A DNA stretch of 37,282 nucleotides. Origin: Cyanobacteria bacterium RM1_2_2. GTDB taxonomy: Bacteria; Cyanobacteriota; Cyanobacteriia; Elainellales; Elainellaceae. The DNA is taken from contig JAAUQT010000028.1 of assembly GCA_012033495.1 (NCBI GenBank), positions 1 to 37,282 on the forward strand. The letters are read 5' to 3'. The notes beneath the pieces were generated by a model that made no database searches, was not told where the DNA came from, and worked only from the letters and a program-made list of their open reading frames with translations. The translations under genes were made by a program, and so were the position numbers. Shown here piece after piece: positions 9,001-18,098 of this stretch (position 1 is its first letter; every line of letters begins with the position of its first letter).

Positions 9001-10706
9001 CCTAACTGAGTGGTTAGCGACATCACCAGGCTTTCGCGCAACGGATCGATGGCCGGATTCGTCACCTGAGCAAATCGCTGTTTGAAGTAGTCGTATAGCA
9101 GGCGCGGCTTGTTAGACAACACCGCCAGCGGCACGTCATCGCCCATACAGAAAGTTGGTTCTTTGCCTTGAGACGCCATCTCTTCGATGATCATTTCTAC
9201 GTCTTCGGTGGTGTAGCCAAAAGCAATTTGTTGCCGCAACAGGGCCTCAGCTTCCATTTGCGCAGCTTCGGGAAAGGGCTGAGGTTGAAGTTGCTTGCGG
9301 TTTTGCCTGAGCCATTCGCCGTAGGGATGCTGGCTTGCGACTCGCTGCTTGATGTCCCAATTCTTGAGAATCTCATGATTTTCCAGATCGACGACAATTG
9401 CCTCACCGGGCCCCAAGCGGCCTTTTTCGATCACCTCGCCGCCCGGTAGCTCAACCACGCCTGCCTCAGATGCAACGACCACAAACCCATCACGAGTAAT
9501 GCTGTAGCGCGCCGGTCGTAGACCATTGCGATCGAGGGTCGCTCCGACCACCTTGCCATCGCTAAACGCCAGCAAAGCTGGGCCATCCCAAGGTTCCTGA
9601 ATGCCGCTGTAGTAGTCATAGAAATCAATGATTTCCGGATGCTGATCCAAAGCAGGCTGGTTCTGGTAGGCTTCCGGAACCATGATCATCAGCGCTTCCA
9701 TTGGACTGCGCCCCGACCGCACCAGCAGTTCCAGCACGTTGTCCAAGTTAGCCGAATCGCTTCGCTCCGCATCAACGGTGGGCTTCAGCGCTGCCATGTT
9801 ATCACCCCAATAAGGATGGGCGAGGTCGGCTTCTCTAGCGGTCATCCAGTTGATGTTGCCCAACAGGGTGTTGATCTCGCCGTTATGCCCTAGCATCCGC
9901 ATTGGCTGGGCCAGCGGCCATTTCGGCATCGTGTTGGTGCTGAAGCGACGGTGATAAACCGCAAAGGCGCTCTTGTAAGCCGGATTTGCCAAATCTTGAT
10001 AGAAAGTGCCCAGCACTTCCGACCGCACCATGCCTTTGTAGACAATGGTGCGATGGGAAAAGGAGCAGATGTAAAGGTCATTTAGGTGAGGCGATTGGGC
10101 AAGCTGGGCGCTGATGCTGCGCTGGATGCGCTTACGAACGAGGCATAGCTGCCGCTCCAGTTCATCTCCAGTCAGGTCAGACTGAACCAACAGTTGCTCG
10201 ATTTGCGGCTGATTTTCTCTGGCTTGTCTACCTAAAACTTGGGCATTGACCGGAACGGTTCGCCACGCCAGCACCGTCAGCCCAGCCTCAGTGATAGCCT
10301 GCTCTACAATTTGCCGAGCCAGTTCGGTTGCGGTTGCGTCGGGCGGCAAAAACACCATCGCCACTCCAATTTGCTGGAGCGACGACAGCTTGATTCCTGC
10401 TGTTTCTGCCCACTGTCGCAACATTTCCCACGGCACAGCGGTCATTAAACCCGCTCCATCTCCAGAATCTTGGTCAGCGCTGCAACCGCCCCGGTGTTCC
10501 ATACAGGTTGCGGCTGTCAGGGCTTTCTGAACCAGATCGTGGCTAGCGCGTCCTTGCTGATCGGCAATGAAACCAACCCCGCAAGCATCTCTTTCTTCGA
10601 CCAGCCACGGCTGACCTGCATAACCACCTGCACCACTCACAGTTCCCGGATTGTTCCAATAACTTTGATTCACGCTTGCATTGCTCCCACGAAATACCGG
10701 ATTCAC
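6022..10706 (-). CDS. gltB: Glutamate synthase large chain (probably ferredoxin-dependent), frameshifted
   Basis: Two frames overlapping by 4 bases (10706-7185, 1173 residues; 7188-6022, 388 residues) together make a complete GOGAT of about 1,560 residues. The N-terminal glutaminase begins at Cys42 ([13 protein letters not shown]) after a propeptide that is normally removed. The central and FMN-binding barrel domains follow. The 3Fe-4S cysteines are in [12 protein letters not shown] (C-x5-C-x4-C), just after the break, and the C-terminal GXGXG beta-helix ([11 protein letters not shown] and similar) closes the protein. No small subunit gene (gltD) is adjacent, which fits the ferredoxin-dependent enzyme of cyanobacteria; it makes glutamate from glutamine and 2-oxoglutarate. 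The start is GTG. The break at about 7186-7191 (one base missing between GSV and MIAEGC) is likely a sequence error. Confidence 0.93.
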
Positions 10707-11717
10707 ATTTAATGATTGAAAAAAATAATGAACTTTTTGACCTTGATTTGATCAAAACTCACCGATCAAAAGCTTCATTAACGCTGACCAATTTTTCACA
10801 GTTTGCGACTATAACAGAGCTTAAAATGACACTTAATTCAGCACAGCAGTTACAAGGATGAATTCAGGTTGGTTTAGCGAGTGCCCTCTGAAATTGCTTG
10901 CGGTAAGCCTAAATGCCACCCAATGCAATTCTGAAGAGGAAAGGCGGCACATCCGTGTATGTTGCCCTGACCGCCAGAGGCTAATCAAACGCTAGAGAAA
11001 GCTCTACGAATGTGCAGGTAGACCCTCTCTGTAGTTAGCCAAGTTACCAACCAGATTTTTGTCAACTAAGATACTTTTCGATATAAGTCGATGTCAGCCA
11101 ACTCTAATGGAGGTGAGTCTGGAAAAAAGGGCAGATGAAAATCTTATAAAAACTATACCTTCTTGACAATCCCTTCAGCCTGACTAAAACCAAGCTGATT
11201 TTCTTCAGAAGAAGCGTATTAGCTAGAACAAGATTCTCTGTTGCTCTACTGCACAAATCTGTATTTAGGTAAACTTAACGCCCCTGCCTTGGCAAACCCT
11301 AATACTCAGCCATCTGCTCTATTGAAATCTATTGAAACAGTTTGAATCTGACGCTTCTTCAATTATGAGACTAATTATTTAAACAAGGTAATGACCATAA
11401 CGATTTGTGAGCGAGACTTGACATAGATGTTACAAATATTACCGTGATGACCAAAAACGCAACAATTACGACTGTCCGCTTTAACAGGACTGGCGCTATT
11501 TGTCTGCAATAGCGTCAAAATAGCTCAATTTAGGCACTGAAAACACACCCTCAACGCAGCTACAAACGCAATGAAGTGTTTGCATTAACAACGATTTGTG
11601 AATTGCCTCTCCCGGTTTGGATAAAAGTAAGAAATTCTGGGAAAGCAGATCAAAGCAAATCAGCCGCTCAAGATTTAAACTCGTTCACCTCTCACACTCA
11701 ACAAAAAGATAAAGACC
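10707..11717. other. 1-kb non-coding region upstream of gltB and the glycosidase gene
   Basis: No convincing protein-coding frame was found. The region must hold the divergent promoters of gltB (left) and the glycosidase gene (right). On the minus strand TATAGT at about 10807-10812 could be a -10 element for gltB, but no good -35 or NtcA site (GTA-N8-TAC) was seen. Near the right end, two small hairpins stand side by side: GTCC/GGAC (11474-11490) and CGCTATT/AATAGCG (11494-11514). The segment 10869-11036 folds well and is listed separately. Confidence 0.55.
10869..11036. ncRNA. Candidate structured RNA of unknown class
   Basis: Several complementary pairs nest consistently. An outer stem joins GTTGGTTTAGC (10869-10879) to GCTAATCAAAC (10981-10991) with 9 of 11 pairs. 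Inside it, CCTCT..AATTGC (10886-10898) pairs with GCAATT..AGAGG (10926-10940), and GGCGG plus GGCACAT pair with ATGTTGCC plus CCGCC (10944-10976), giving a three-way junction. A second hairpin follows, CTAGAGA..TCTAC with GTAGA..TCTC..TAG (10993-11035). I recognise no known riboswitch, 6S, RNase P, tmRNA or SRP signature. The strand is undecided: on the minus strand it could be in the gltB leader, on the plus strand a free small RNA. This is inferred from pairing by eye only. Confidence 0.35.
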
Positions 11718-13619
11718 GTGGTTAGAGCCAGAATTCGTCGTCAGCGTCGCTCGCGATACCGCCGATTTCAAAGCACCTACCTGCCTCGTTCCTCCTCCCT
11801 AGGGCGTTTCAGAATGGTGTTGATGTCCCCGCTGTTGGTTGTCGCCCTGTCTTTGACGCTGAACAAGCAACAAGGAAACGCAGAGCCTTTTCAATCCGCT
11901 TCGCTGACTCCAGCAGCCCAAAGCCCAGCCTGGGTTCCCACCCTCGCCCAAGCCTCCATTCCCCGAATTATCCGTCAAGGAGAGCGAGTCGTCCTCAATG
12001 GGAAGGAACTCTCGATGCCGTGGAGCCAGCGGCAGCAGGAGGTGGGGATCGCGGATGCCGGACTGATCGCATCAATGGGCGTAGAGCTACTAGACACCAA
12101 TACGGCAAAGCAACAACCTGTCCGGTGGTTTTCCGACCATCGCACTACACCGCTGAACTTAATGCCCTGGTTCAATCAGCACTATCGCTACCTCGACATC
12201 ACAGAGCTAGCAACCCAGTTTGGCTGGCAGGTGCAAGTGCGCGGTGATACTTTACAAATTGCGACGCCTTCTGCCCAAATTACAGCGGTGCGGCAAGGCC
12301 CACAAGATTGGGGCGACCGAGTTGTCATCGATTTAAATCAGCCAACCCCTTGGCAAGTCAGCGAACAGGCCGGCGAAACGGTGATTGCGATTGATGCTCA
12401 GATTGATCCGTCTGTGGTGCGGACGTTTGCGGCTAAGGCTGGGAAGCAGATTCAATCTTTGAAATTGGAAGCAAGAGGCAACCAAACTCTGCTGCGACTC
12501 ACCTATCCAGGAAGTTTGCGCCCGCGCATTTGGTCGTTAAACAACCCCAATCGCCTCTTGATCGATGTTCGACCAGATTCATTGGTTGAACGGAATATTC
12601 TTTGGACGGATGGGATTCGCTGGCAGCAGCAGTGGGTGAATCTGGGAGCCAGCCAATTTCCGGTGGTGATGCTGGAGCTTGATCCCCGGCAGTCGGGCTT
12701 GTCCTTGAAGCCGATTTTGAGCAATCCAGCGGGGAACGGCGGCACGGCTCCCCTGTTAACCGCAGCAAAACAGTCTCAGGTGATCGCTGCAATTAATGCG
12801 GGCTTCTTTAACCGCAACAACCAGTTGCCTCTGGGTGCAATTCGGCGGGATCATCAATGGCTGTCGGGCCCGATTTTGAACCGAGGCGCGATTGGCTGGA
12901 ACGAAGCAGGCGATCTGAAGATCGGACACCTCAAGCTTCAGGAAACCTTAACGACCTCAACCGGACAACGGCTGACAATGCAAGCGACAAACAGCGGCTA
13001 TGTCGGGGCAGGCGTAGCCCGCTATACGCCGGAATGGGGGCAGAAATATACCACCATCCTGGATGCAGAAACCCTGATTACTGTTGAACGGAACCGGATT
13101 ACAAAACATCAACCAGTAGAAAAAGCAGGGCAGTTGCTTTCCATTCCCAGAGAAGGCTATCTGCTGGTTGTCCGCGCCGACCAAGCTGCTTTATCCAACT
13201 TGGCAGTGGGCACAACGCTACAGGTTGAAGCCGCGACTCTACCCGACGAATTCAGCCGCTATGCCCAGATTCTAGGGGCAGGGCCAGTGCTCATCCGCGA
13301 TCGGCAGGTTGTCCTGAATCCTCAATCTGAGCAGTTTTCTACCAGCTTCACTCAAGAAGGCGCACCGCGTAGTGTCATCGCCACCACTGCTGAAGGCAAA
13401 ATTGCCTTTGTGACAGTACATCACCGGATCAACGGTTCGGGACCAACCCTCTCAGAAGTGGCTCAAATAATGCGGCAGTTAGGAGCAGTTCAAGCGCTGA
13501 ATTTGGATGGCGGCAGTTCTACGACGCTTTATCTGGGAGGGCAAATTTTGAACCGCTTGCCCAGCACCGCCGCCCGAATTCATAACGGCATCGGTGTTTT
13601 CCTCCAGCCAAACCCATAG
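11718..13619 (+). CDS. Phosphodiester glycosidase (NAGPA-domain) family secreted protein
   Basis: A 633-residue protein starting at GTG. A very basic N-terminus (RARIRRQRRSRYRRF) precedes a hydrophobic segment (MVLMSPLLVVALSLTL, about 35-50), so it is exported or membrane-anchored. Residues about 80-170 resemble a small stress-type beta domain, and about 185-300 an AMIN-like domain (WGDRVVIDLNQPTPWQV), which binds cell wall. The C-terminal half is a phosphodiester glycosidase (NAGPA, Pfam DUF2233-like) domain with AAINAGFFNRNNQLPLGAI, APRSVIATT and the end motif LNLDGGSSTTLYLGG. Such domains are widespread in cyanobacterial exported proteins; the substrate is unknown, probably a cell-envelope glycoconjugate. 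It stands alone, with a long leader. Confidence 0.87.
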   Translation: MVRARIRRQRRSRYRRFQSTYLPRSSSLGRFRMVLMSPLLVVALSLTLNKQQGNAEPFQSASLTPAAQSPAWVPTLAQASIPRIIRQGERVVLNGKELSMPWSQRQQEVGIADAGLIASMGVELLDTNTAKQQPVRWFSDHRTTPLNLMPWFNQHYRYLDITELATQFGWQVQVRGDTLQIATPSAQITAVRQGPQDWGDRVVIDLNQPTPWQVSEQAGETVIAIDAQIDPSVVRTFAAKAGKQIQSLKLEARGNQTLLRLTYPGSLRPRIWSLNNPNRLLIDVRPDSLVERNILWTDGIRWQQQWVNLGASQFPVVMLELDPRQSGLSLKPILSNPAGNGGTAPLLTAAKQSQVIAAINAGFFNRNNQLPLGAIRRDHQWLSGPILNRGAIGWNEAGDLKIGHLKLQETLTTSTGQRLTMQATNSGYVGAGVARYTPEWGQKYTTILDAETLITVERNRITKHQPVEKAGQLLSIPREGYLLVVRADQAALSNLAVGTTLQVEAATLPDEFSRYAQILGAGPVLIRDRQVVLNPQSEQFSTSFTQEGAPRSVIATTAEGKIAFVTVHHRINGSGPTLSEVAQIMRQLGAVQALNLDGGSSTTLYLGGQILNRLPSTAARIHNGIGVFLQPNP

Positions 13620-13975
13620 CCTCTAACAATTTGGGGCGCTCAATCATGCCGACTTCAAGATTTTAAGCAAGTTATGAGTGCATCTGGGAGGTTGCCAGAG
13701 ATTCAAAGTAGTCGGGGATCAGGTTAATTAGGGATCAGGTTGGTCATTGAAAAATTCGTGCGCTCAAAATGAAGCTAATTTGAATGAGCCTCGCTGCCTG
13801 TGAAGACTGCGTGTAAATCCGATAAAACACTGGTGATCATCGCTCAGGAACCGGGAACATTCTGTTATGGTTGACTTCGGTTTCTATGTCTATTAGTCCT
13901 GAAGATTTCAACCCATTCGTTGCAGAACCAGCATCCTACCATCGGTCTTGCAATCGTTCTAAGGAGTAAATAATC
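13620..13975. other. Intergenic region upstream of the cupin gene
   Basis: No gene was seen. It contains a short direct repeat, GGGATCAGGTT twice (about 13717-13740). TTGACT (13871-13876) may be a -35 element, but no well-placed -10 was found. A strong ribosome site, AAGGAG (13961-13966), precedes the GTG start of the cupin gene. Confidence 0.5.
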
Positions 13976-14389
13976 GTGGCTCAACCTAAAGAAAAAGTTC
14001 AAACCGCTGCTCTCTCTCTCTCTAGTCCTGTCGTTCCTAAAGGCATCGCAGCCACCGAACTGCGTCCTTGGGGGTCTTTCACCATCCTGGAAGAAGGGCA
14101 AGGCTATAAAATTAAGCGAATCGAAGTTAAGCCAGGTCATCGGCTGAGCTTGCAAATGCACCACCACCGCAGCGAACACTGGATCGTTGTCTCTGGAACC
14201 GCCAAAGTGGTCTGTGGTGAAGACGAAAAACTGCTGTTTTGCAATCAGTCAACCTATGTGCCTGCCTGCACCCGTCACCGTTTGGAAAACCCCGGCGTGA
14301 TTCCACTCGTGTTGATTGAGGTGCAGAACGGAGAGTATCTGGGTGAAGACGACATTATTCGCTATCAGGACGATTACGCTCGTGGCTAG
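13976..14389 (+). CDS. Cupin protein, mannose-6-phosphate isomerase type II domain
   Basis: A 137-residue single-domain cupin. It matches the isomerase domain usually fused to mannose-1-phosphate guanylyltransferase (type II PMI): ELRPWGSFTILEEGQGYKIKRI, then VKPGHRLSLQMHHHRSEHW (metal ligands probably His62-64, Glu67 and His68), and VPACTRHRLENPG. Free-standing copies of this domain are common in cyanobacteria and may isomerise fructose-6-phosphate and mannose-6-phosphate for polysaccharide and GDP-mannose synthesis; activity here is inferred. The GTG start is fixed by AAGGAG nine bases upstream. Confidence 0.9.
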   Translation: MAQPKEKVQTAALSLSSPVVPKGIAATELRPWGSFTILEEGQGYKIKRIEVKPGHRLSLQMHHHRSEHWIVVSGTAKVVCGEDEKLLFCNQSTYVPACTRHRLENPGVIPLVLIEVQNGEYLGEDDIIRYQDDYARG

Positions 14390-14677
14390 AGCGCTGAACT
14401 GAATTTAACGTTGAACGGATCAGGACTAACGTACTGCAACAACTCGACAAAGGTTGAAATCTGCTGAATCTGAAAAGCCCTCGCTTTTAACATTTCGCCT
14501 AAACTCGCTCTATCTTAGTTGTTCTAGAAATCCCATTTCGGGTAGGTTATGCCTGCCCTTTTTTGCTATTTGTTTTGCTACAGCAGTTCTAGATGATTCG
14601 TGGGTGCAGTTTTCCATTCTTGAAGAATCTGGGGAGATGGGTAGAAGAATCCAATTAAACTGACTTAAAATTCGGGT

Positions 14678-14798
14678 TTCGGCTGCGCTCAACCCGCCGT
14701 TCGGTTCTGCTCAACCCGCTGTTCGGCTGCGCTTAACCCGCTGTTCGACTGCGCTCAACCTACTGAACGCTGAAGGTTGGCGCGTTGAGCAGAGCCGA
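14678..14798. repeat. Four tandem 22-bp repeats plus an inverted copy
   Basis: Units at 14678-14699, 14700-14721, 14722-14743 and 14744-14765 follow the pattern TTCGGCTGCGCTCAACCCGC plus two bases, with one to a few changes each. An inverted partial copy, GTTGAGCAGAGCCGA (14784-14798), can pair with any of them and make a strong hairpin. The array sits in the 0.45-kb gap between the cupin and iscA-type genes. The rest of that gap (14390-14677) shows no gene. Confidence 0.85.
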
Positions 14799-14889
14799 GA
14801 CTTGGGCAATCCGATGCCTGCGCCTGATGCCTGTAAAATAAGGGATGTCCAGATCCTCTAAACGCTTAATCTGGCTAAATGGCAAAGCA

Positions 14890-15228
14890 ATGATTCAACT
14901 TAGTCAAAGTGCGCTGAGTGAAGTGCAGCGAATCAAATCTAAATCGTCTAATCCTGCCGCTTTGTTGCGGGTCAGCGTTCGGCAGGGAGGATGCGCCGAC
15001 TGGTACTACACGCTAATGTTGGACGATGCTGCAACTTCAGACGATCGGGTTTTCACCTACGAAGGAATTGATGTTGTCGTTGATCCAAACAGTGTGCCGT
15101 ACTTGACTGGACTCAATCTCGACTATTCTGAAGACCTCATGGGCGGAGGGTTTCGGTTTCATAACCCCAATGCGGTGAGTAGCTGCGGTTGCGGTAACTC
15201 ATTTTCAGTCGATGCAGCTTATCCATAA
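14890..15228 (+). CDS. Iron-sulfur cluster assembly accessory protein, IscA/HesB family
   Basis: A 112-residue A-type Fe-S carrier from ATG 14890 (MIQLSQSALSEVQRI). The three cluster-binding cysteines are present at exactly the usual IscA positions: Cys35 (RQGGCADW), Cys99 and Cys101 (SSCGCG). The family receives [2Fe-2S] or [4Fe-4S] clusters and passes them to apo-proteins in the cytoplasm. A 15-codon longer frame from 14845 exists, but its extra residues (MSRSSKRLIWLNGKA) do not fit the family. No suf or isc gene is adjacent. It is followed 65 bases later by the DUF3616 gene on the same strand. Confidence 0.93.
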   Translation: MIQLSQSALSEVQRIKSKSSNPAALLRVSVRQGGCADWYYTLMLDDAATSDDRVFTYEGIDVVVDPNSVPYLTGLNLDYSEDLMGGGFRFHNPNAVSSCGCGNSFSVDAAYP

Positions 15229-15293
15229 GGTTGCATGGCGATCTGGTATTTGCCCGTTTAGCCTCCTTCACCTCTTTGCGTACTTTTTGCGTC

Positions 15294-16406
15294 ATGTCTG
15301 AACCTTTCTTGCTAAACCGTGTTCTGTTACGTTTTGGGCAGCAGGCAGAAGAATTGCTCAATAACTTGTCTGCGATTCAGCTCACGCCCGATGGTAGTTT
15401 GTGGCTCGGTTCCGATGAGTTGGGTTTAGTCGGGACAGACGAATGTAACACGCTCGATCGGCTGTCGTTACAGAAACCTGGCATCTTCGGCGATCACGCT
15501 CTGTTTCGAGTGCGAGATTTCATCGATCTCTCAGATCAAGTCGGTGAAATCGACATTGAAGGGCTAGATTATGCTGACTCCTATCTGTGGTTAACAGGTT
15601 CTCACAGTACCAAACGCAAAAAGCCAAAAGGCAAAAACTTAGAGAAAGATATTCAGCGCCTCGCGGAAATCGAAACTGACTCTAATCGATTCCTGATTGC
15701 GCGCATTCCGTTGGTGGCAGGGCAACTGCACAAATGTTGTTCGGTTCCTGATCGCCCCAGCCAAGAGCTAACGGCTGCCTGCTTGCGGCGAGATAATCTA
15801 GGCAACCAGCTAATGACAGCCCTGCAAACTGATCCGCATTTGGGCAGCTACATTGCCGCTAGGTTGCCGAGCAAGGAAAATGGCTTCGATGTTGAAGGAA
15901 TCGCCGTTCGGCAAAATCGCCTGTTTCTAGGCTTGCGCGGCCCAGTGCTGCGCAGCTGGGCGATGCTGCTAGAAATTGTGCTGACCGAAACCACCGCTGG
16001 GGAATTGCAACTTGAGCCGATCGGCGACACAGAACAGCTTTACCGCAAGCATTTTCTAGAACTCGATGGCTTAGGTGTGCGAGATCTGTGCTTTCACGGT
16101 GACGATTTACTAATTTTGGCAGGGCCCACTATGGATCTGACTGGCTCGCAGGGCGTGTATCGGTGGCATGATGCCGTGCATCGATCAGAGCACACCGTTT
16201 GCAGCCAAGCCGGTGGCGAGTTGGAACTGCTGTTCAATTTGCCCTACAGCGCCACAGGCGATAAGGCTGAAGGAATGACGCTTTTCCCTAGCCTCGGAGA
16301 AGTGGGATTGCTGATTGTCTACGATTCTCCCAATGCTGATCGCATTGTAGATACTAGGGACATATATGCCGATGTGTTTCGGCTGCCTGCTCATTCCCCA
16401 GATTGA
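15294..16406 (+). CDS. DUF3616 domain-containing protein
   Basis: A protein of about 370 residues from ATG 15294 (MSEPFLLNRVLLRF); an upstream extension of 21 residues looks non-coding. Features recalled from the DUF3616 family are a start-to-end beta-propeller-like pattern with LSAIQLTPDGSLWLGSDE, the segment IDIEGLDYADSYLWLTGSHS, and NGFDVEGIAVRQNRLFLGLRGPVL. No signal peptide or membrane segment is seen, so it is probably cytoplasmic. The function is unknown. It could be co-transcribed with the IscA-type gene. Its 3' end faces the converging dnaJ gene 17 bases away. Confidence 0.85.
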   Translation: MSEPFLLNRVLLRFGQQAEELLNNLSAIQLTPDGSLWLGSDELGLVGTDECNTLDRLSLQKPGIFGDHALFRVRDFIDLSDQVGEIDIEGLDYADSYLWLTGSHSTKRKKPKGKNLEKDIQRLAEIETDSNRFLIARIPLVAGQLHKCCSVPDRPSQELTAACLRRDNLGNQLMTALQTDPHLGSYIAARLPSKENGFDVEGIAVRQNRLFLGLRGPVLRSWAMLLEIVLTETTAGELQLEPIGDTEQLYRKHFLELDGLGVRDLCFHGDDLLILAGPTMDLTGSQGVYRWHDAVHRSEHTVCSQAGGELELLFNLPYSATGDKAEGMTLFPSLGEVGLLIVYDSPNADRIVDTRDIYADVFRLPAHSPD

Positions 16407-16423
16407 GCGAACCCCAACAGCAG

Positions 16424-17419
16424 CTAGAGACGGATTTGCTTGATTTGGCTGCGCGGATCGAAGCTCCGGTTTGCTCGCAGTTTCTCGTAGAGTTCTCGTT
16501 CGGTGGGGCTTAGCTCTGGCGGCGGCACAATCACCACTCGAACCAACTGATCGCCTCGACCACCGCTAGGAGTACGCCAACCCTTACCGCGTAGCCGTAA
16601 CGTTTGTCCCGATCGAATTCCAGCCGGAATGTTCATCGTTACAGAACCATCAGGCGTAGGAACTTCAATCGATGCGCCTAAAACTGCCTCATCCGGGGCA
16701 ATTGGCACTTCGCACACTAGATTATCGCCTTCAAACTGGAAGAAGGCATGGGATTTAATATCAACAATTAAATATAAGTCTCCGCGCCGACGGCTATAGG
16801 GGTTAGCTTGCCCTTTTTCTTTGATGCGAATCCGGCTGCCCGGTTTTGCCCCGGCCGGAATGCGAACCGTAATCACTTCGCTGCCCAAATTCAGCCGTTT
16901 TTGAGCGCCATTAAACGCTTCAGACAAACTCAGCGCGATCGTCGATTCTAGATCTTGCCCGGCAGTAGAAGGATCTTTGTAACCAGAGAAATCGTTGTAG
17001 CCGCCAAACCCCGCCGAGCCGCCCGGACTGGTGCGATAGGTATAAGCCCGCCCACCACCAGGAGCGCCACCGCCAAACCGCCCCAGCAGTTCGTTGATGA
17101 AGTCGTCGAAGCTACCGTATTGGCTGAAGTCGAAGCCATTCATGTCAACGCCACTCGCTCCTGGCGGCCAGCCTGCGCCCTCGGCTCGGTTCCAATACTG
17201 ACCGAACTGATCATACTTCCGGCGTTTATCTGGATCAGACAAAACTTCGTAGGCTTCGTTAATTTCCTTAAATTTGGCCTCAGCCGTTTTGCTATTGGGG
17301 TTCACATCTGGGTGATACTTACGCGCCAGTTTTCGGTAAGCCTGCTTAATGTCATCCGCTGTAGCAGACTTTGTTACACCTAAAGTGGCGTAATAGTCTT
17401 TAAAGTCGGTTGTTGCCAT
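16424..17419 (-). CDS. DnaJ-type co-chaperone without zinc-finger domain (CbpA-like)
   Basis: A 331-residue type II Hsp40. The J domain occupies residues 6-70, with the HPD motif at 36-38 (KYHPDVNP), which stimulates DnaK ATPase. A Gly/Phe-rich linker follows (about 95-150, e.g. [15 protein letters not shown] and [13 protein letters not shown]). The two C-terminal substrate-binding beta domains come next ([41 protein letters not shown]). The CXXCXGXG repeats of DnaJ proper are absent, as in CbpA. ATG 17419 is preferred over a TTG one codon upstream. Confidence 0.93.
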   Translation of the reverse strand: MATTDFKDYYATLGVTKSATADDIKQAYRKLARKYHPDVNPNSKTAEAKFKEINEAYEVLSDPDKRRKYDQFGQYWNRAEGAGWPPGASGVDMNGFDFSQYGSFDDFINELLGRFGGGAPGGGRAYTYRTSPGGSAGFGGYNDFSGYKDPSTAGQDLESTIALSLSEAFNGAQKRLNLGSEVITVRIPAGAKPGSRIRIKEKGQANPYSRRRGDLYLIVDIKSHAFFQFEGDNLVCEVPIAPDEAVLGASIEVPTPDGSVTMNIPAGIRSGQTLRLRGKGWRTPSGGRGDQLVRVVIVPPPELSPTERELYEKLRANRSFDPRSQIKQIRL

Positions 17420-17538
17420 CAACCCTATTCCTCTAGCGAGTTATAATCTCCTACCCCTAACGCTATCAAGAGTTAAAAGCCAATTAGGTTCGGTTTTTGC
17501 CGAGCATTTGGTGCAATTCCCGTACCTTTTCAGTCTCA

Positions 17539-18066
17539 TTATTTTGCTAATGCCTGTTGCTCAAACTGCTTTAGCAAATCTTCTAGATCAGGGGTAGTGC
17601 CATAGTGTAACAGCAGATCGAGTCCTTCGTGCAACCGAGGCGGACAACTCCAAAGTTGACGATACATCTTTTGCAAGACCTCGTCTGGAACCTGCCTGAA
17701 CCGAGCCTGGTTTCGCTGCACACACAATTCCAACGGCGGATCGAGCCAAACGCCAATCATCTCAGTAAACCCGACCGCGCGAGCCAAAGCAATCACAGCC
17801 CGGCGATTGCGTCTGCGGGTGTTGGTGGCATCGTAGATCGCAAAATCTGCTGTTCGAGTCTGAATTTGGGCAATCGCATCTCGGAACTGCCGCTGCACCT
17901 CTCGCCAGATCAACAGCCAATCACCTTGGATCGCTTCGTCGCCGAAAAGCTGTGCACGGATTTGATCAGTTGAAATCACTAGGCAATGCTGAGTTTCAGA
18001 CCAACGCTGGATGAGGGTAGACTTACCGCTGCCCGGAATTCCAATCATCACCACCAGCGTTGGCAT
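17539..18066 (-). CDS. AAA-family P-loop kinase (polynucleotide kinase/zeta-like)
   Basis: A 175-residue single-domain ATPase. The Walker A motif GIPGSGKST is at residues 9-17 and is followed by a switch-like STDQIRAQLFGD. YDATNTRRRNRRAVIALAR (about 98-117) matches the second signature of the bacterial Pnkp-type/YBiB kinase group. The C-terminal LID-like region contains arginines (CVQRNQARFRQVPDEVLQKM). Proteins like this phosphorylate RNA ends or small molecules; the substrate here is unknown. It lies 32 bases downstream of glgC on the same strand and is probably co-transcribed, though no functional link is evident. Confidence 0.85.
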   Translation of the reverse strand: MPTLVVMIGIPGSGKSTLIQRWSETQHCLVISTDQIRAQLFGDEAIQGDWLLIWREVQRQFRDAIAQIQTRTADFAIYDATNTRRRNRRAVIALARAVGFTEMIGVWLDPPLELCVQRNQARFRQVPDEVLQKMYRQLWSCPPRLHEGLDLLLHYGTTPDLEDLLKQFEQQALAK

Positions 18067-18098
18067 AAAGGTTGCTCAAGAAAGCTCATCCAGTGCAG

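Noticed and set aside
10926..10960. RNase P-like GAGGAAAG in the structured segment
   Set aside because: The following bases do not match the conserved P4 region and the segment is far too short for rnpB.
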